Below, one piece after another: positions 62,497 to 64,000 of a DNA stretch of 64,000 bases (positions within the stretch are counted from its first letter, which is position 1; each line of letters starts with the position of its first letter). A model generated the notes under the pieces. That model made no database searches and was not told the DNA's origin. It worked only from the letters and a program-made list of their open reading frames with translations. The translations under genes and the position numbers were made by a program. The stretch spans positions 3,913,096 to 3,977,095 of the forward strand of contig CAVTUH010000001.1 of the NCBI GenBank assembly GCA_963737835.1, read 5' to 3'. The stretch comes from Palsa-1248 sp963737835. Its GTDB lineage: Bacteria > Gemmatimonadota > Gemmatimonadetes > Gemmatimonadales > Gemmatimonadaceae.

Positions 62497-63690
62497 ATGG
62501 TGGGCGGTTCGAGTGGTGGTGCGTCGGCGGGCATGTTAGCACTCTTGTATGCCGGCGCACTGCTCCTGATGCCGACAGCATTGGCGGCTCAGGCGGCGCC
62601 ATCGGGGAGCGATACATCTCGCGCAGCGCATGACACGTCGGGTGGCAAGGCGTCGAGCGACACCGTGCCGCGCGTTGCCTTCGGTGCCTTCATTGACACG
62701 TACTACGCATACAATGTCGATCGGCCAGACGAGTTCGATCGTTTCTATACGACGCAGCCGGCCCGGTGGGACGAATTCAACATCAATCTCGCATTCCTCA
62801 GCGCGACGCTGACAGGGCCACGCTATCGCGGCCGGCTCGCCGTGCAGTACGGCACATCCGTGCAGTCGAATTACTTCGGGGAGCCCAGGCTGGGCGAGGT
62901 CAGTGGGTCGTCGGTGGCCGAGTTCATTCAGGAGGCGACGATTGGCTATGAGCTCGGAAAGACCGTCTGGATCGACGGCGGCATCTTCTTCGCACACACC
63001 GGCTACGAGGGGTGGATCTCACGCGACAACTTGACGTACACGCGATCACTGGTGGCCGACTATTCGCCCTACTACGAGGCAGGCGTCAAACTGACGTGGA
63101 CTCCCTCATCGCGTGTCGCCATGCAGTTCCTCATCCTCAACGGATGGCAGGATATCTCCAACTACAACTCGCCACAAGCTGGCGGGTTCCGCGTGGACTA
63201 CACCCCGTCATCCGTGCTGACGCTCTCCTACGATAACTTCATCGGCAACATGGCGCCGGACACCGCCCGAGCGCAGATCCGGTTCTACAACGACTTCATA
63301 GCGCAGCTCAACCCACAGGGGCCCTGGCAATGGGCCGCCGTGTTCGACATCGGAGCCCAGACGCACTCCGCGTCGAACGGTGGCTCTGCAGGGTGGCTCG
63401 GCGCGACGCTCATCGGCAAGTATCATTTTTCGCCCGTCGTTGCTGTCGTCGGGCGGATCGAGGACTATGCCGACCCGAGCCAGGTCATTGTCAAGACGGG
63501 CCTCCCAACGCCGTTTGTGACTTCGGCCGCCTCACTCGGCGTAGACGTGAGCCCAGCCAAGCAGCGGTTCCTCTGGCGCACCGAAGTGCGGGGCTACGTG
63601 TCCGACGGAGCGGTGTGGCCCACACACCAGCCCGGCGTGTATGATCGGACGGATCTCTTCGCCGTGACGTCGATGGCGTTGACCCTTTGA
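62497..63690 (+). CDS. OmpL-like beta-barrel porin (BBP2 family), second copy
   Basis: 397 residues with a signal peptide (MLALLYAGALLLMPTALAAQ). Same family as the preceding gene: AFGAFIDTYYAYNVDRPDEF, RGRLAVQYGTSVQSNYFG, TVWIDGGIFFAHTGYEGW, QFLILNGWQDISNYN and the strand-end pattern TDLFAVTSMALTL. The two porins differ in length and sequence, so they are old duplicates or separate acquisitions. A GC-rich hairpin follows. Confidence 0.85.
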   Translation: MVGGSSGGASAGMLALLYAGALLLMPTALAAQAAPSGSDTSRAAHDTSGGKASSDTVPRVAFGAFIDTYYAYNVDRPDEFDRFYTTQPARWDEFNINLAFLSATLTGPRYRGRLAVQYGTSVQSNYFGEPRLGEVSGSSVAEFIQEATIGYELGKTVWIDGGIFFAHTGYEGWISRDNLTYTRSLVADYSPYYEAGVKLTWTPSSRVAMQFLILNGWQDISNYNSPQAGGFRVDYTPSSVLTLSYDNFIGNMAPDTARAQIRFYNDFIAQLNPQGPWQWAAVFDIGAQTHSASNGGSAGWLGATLIGKYHFSPVVAVVGRIEDYADPSQVIVKTGLPTPFVTSAASLGVDVSPAKQRFLWRTEVRGYVSDGAVWPTHQPGVYDRTDLFAVTSMALTL

Positions 63691-63725
63691 CCCAGACGCC
63701 CTGCGGACCGCGCAGGAGGGCAAGG

Positions 63726-63789
63726 CGTTGCGTCGCGCCTTCCCGTCCGTTGCCAACGTGGTGCGGACGGCGCGGGAAGCGCCGCAACG
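63726..63789 (+). terminator. Imperfect hairpin after the second porin
   Basis: CGTTGCGTCGC...CCGTCCG (63726-63749) pairs imperfectly with 63764-63789 (CGGACGG...CGCAACG), with small internal loops. A plausible terminator for the kdp/porin transcript; no T-run. Confidence 0.45.
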
Positions 63790-63843
63790 CACGGCATGCG
63801 GGGCGATGTTGCGGGGCGGCGGCGCGACCGTCACCTCGACAGT

Positions 63844-64000
63844 ATGCGAGTAACCGACAGATGGACGGAGCGATTTCCCGCGCTCGAATCCCTCGAGCAG
63901 CGCTGGCAGCCAGTCTCACGCGCAGCGCTGATCGTGGCCTGCGTTCTGTACGGTCTCTTTGTGGTCCAGGCAGCGCGGGGGGCCGGCCTCCTGCTGACGA
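63844..64000 (+). CDS. Membrane protein, 5' part only
   Basis: Open from ATG 63844 to the end of the window: a ~28-residue charged lead (RVTDRWTERFPALESLEQRW), then a hydrophobic helix (ALIVACVLYGLFVVQAARGA). Only 52 residues are visible, so the family cannot be named. It follows the kdp/porin run on the same strand and could be a sensor or transporter; I draw no conclusion. Confidence 0.55.
   Translation, partial: MRVTDRWTERFPALESLEQRWQPVSRAALIVACVLYGLFVVQAARGAGLLLT

Overview
The window is one 64-kb stretch of a GC-rich, Gram-negative-type bacterial chromosome. Gene families, codon bias and small-molecule genes fit Gemmatimonadota (Gemmatimonadaceae-like) best: DUF4159/DUF4175 membrane proteins side by side, many secreted serine peptidases/hydrolases (CocE/NonD, S9), OmpL-like beta-barrel porins behind kdp, and lipoproteins with short lipoboxes. 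This is inference from gene content; there is no rRNA gene here to settle it. Genes fall in short same-strand runs with frequent 4-base start/stop overlaps.

Region by region. 1-1273: an IS30-family element, abutting a heptamer repeat. 1278-9629 (minus): housekeeping run ychF, pth, rplY, prs, tRNA-Gln, ispE, a flippase-like membrane protein, a degenerate double-Hpt protein and pdxJ. 9680-24241: lipoprotein, mce, trxA (frameshifted tail), rsmI, DUF4159, a 1,185-residue DUF4175 protein, a TPR protein, a Tat-exported protein broken by two frameshifts, dinG, an FAA hydrolase, an aminotransferase and a frameshifted membrane-anchored protein. 24368-26680 (minus): a LexA homologue lacking both catalytic Ser and cleavage site, and gltX. 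26972-34140: PDZ/multi-TM/GAF protein, tRNA-Ser, small enzymes, a frameshifted DUF3089 protein, a CocE hydrolase and a tRNA-Leu remnant broken at the anticodon loop; this part looks accessory. 34398-37036: a PrsW-type intramembrane protease translationally coupled to a nonapeptide-repeat protein. 37234-40634: S9 peptidase, DinB protein, pirin.

40735-46979 (minus) is a compact five-gene biosynthetic operon: nitroreductase, threonine/cysteate-synthase-like PLP enzyme, LeuA/HMGL-like acyltransferase, a monomodular NRPS (adenylation, carrier, thioesterase with a Cys nucleophile) and its own phosphopantetheinyl transferase, all with overlapping reading frames. I do not recognise the pathway; it is the best candidate for an undescribed system. 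47378-55260 holds lipoprotein, DUF1697, methyltransferase, CocE hydrolase, polysaccharide deacetylase, cupredoxin-like lipoprotein, amidohydrolase and a beta-barrel protein. 55818-63690 is a complete kdpFABC potassium-pump locus preceded by two tiny membrane proteins and followed by two OmpL-like porins; the window ends inside another membrane protein gene.

Across the window, at least eight intergenic sites carry tandem repeats with a 7-bp period but with different monomers (ACGTTRG, GARAGGA, GGGTYTR, GGNRTYA types), two or three of them arranged as large inverted repeats around a hairpin. Five single-base frame disruptions in otherwise conserved genes are also present; assembly error or real decay cannot be told apart from the sequence alone.
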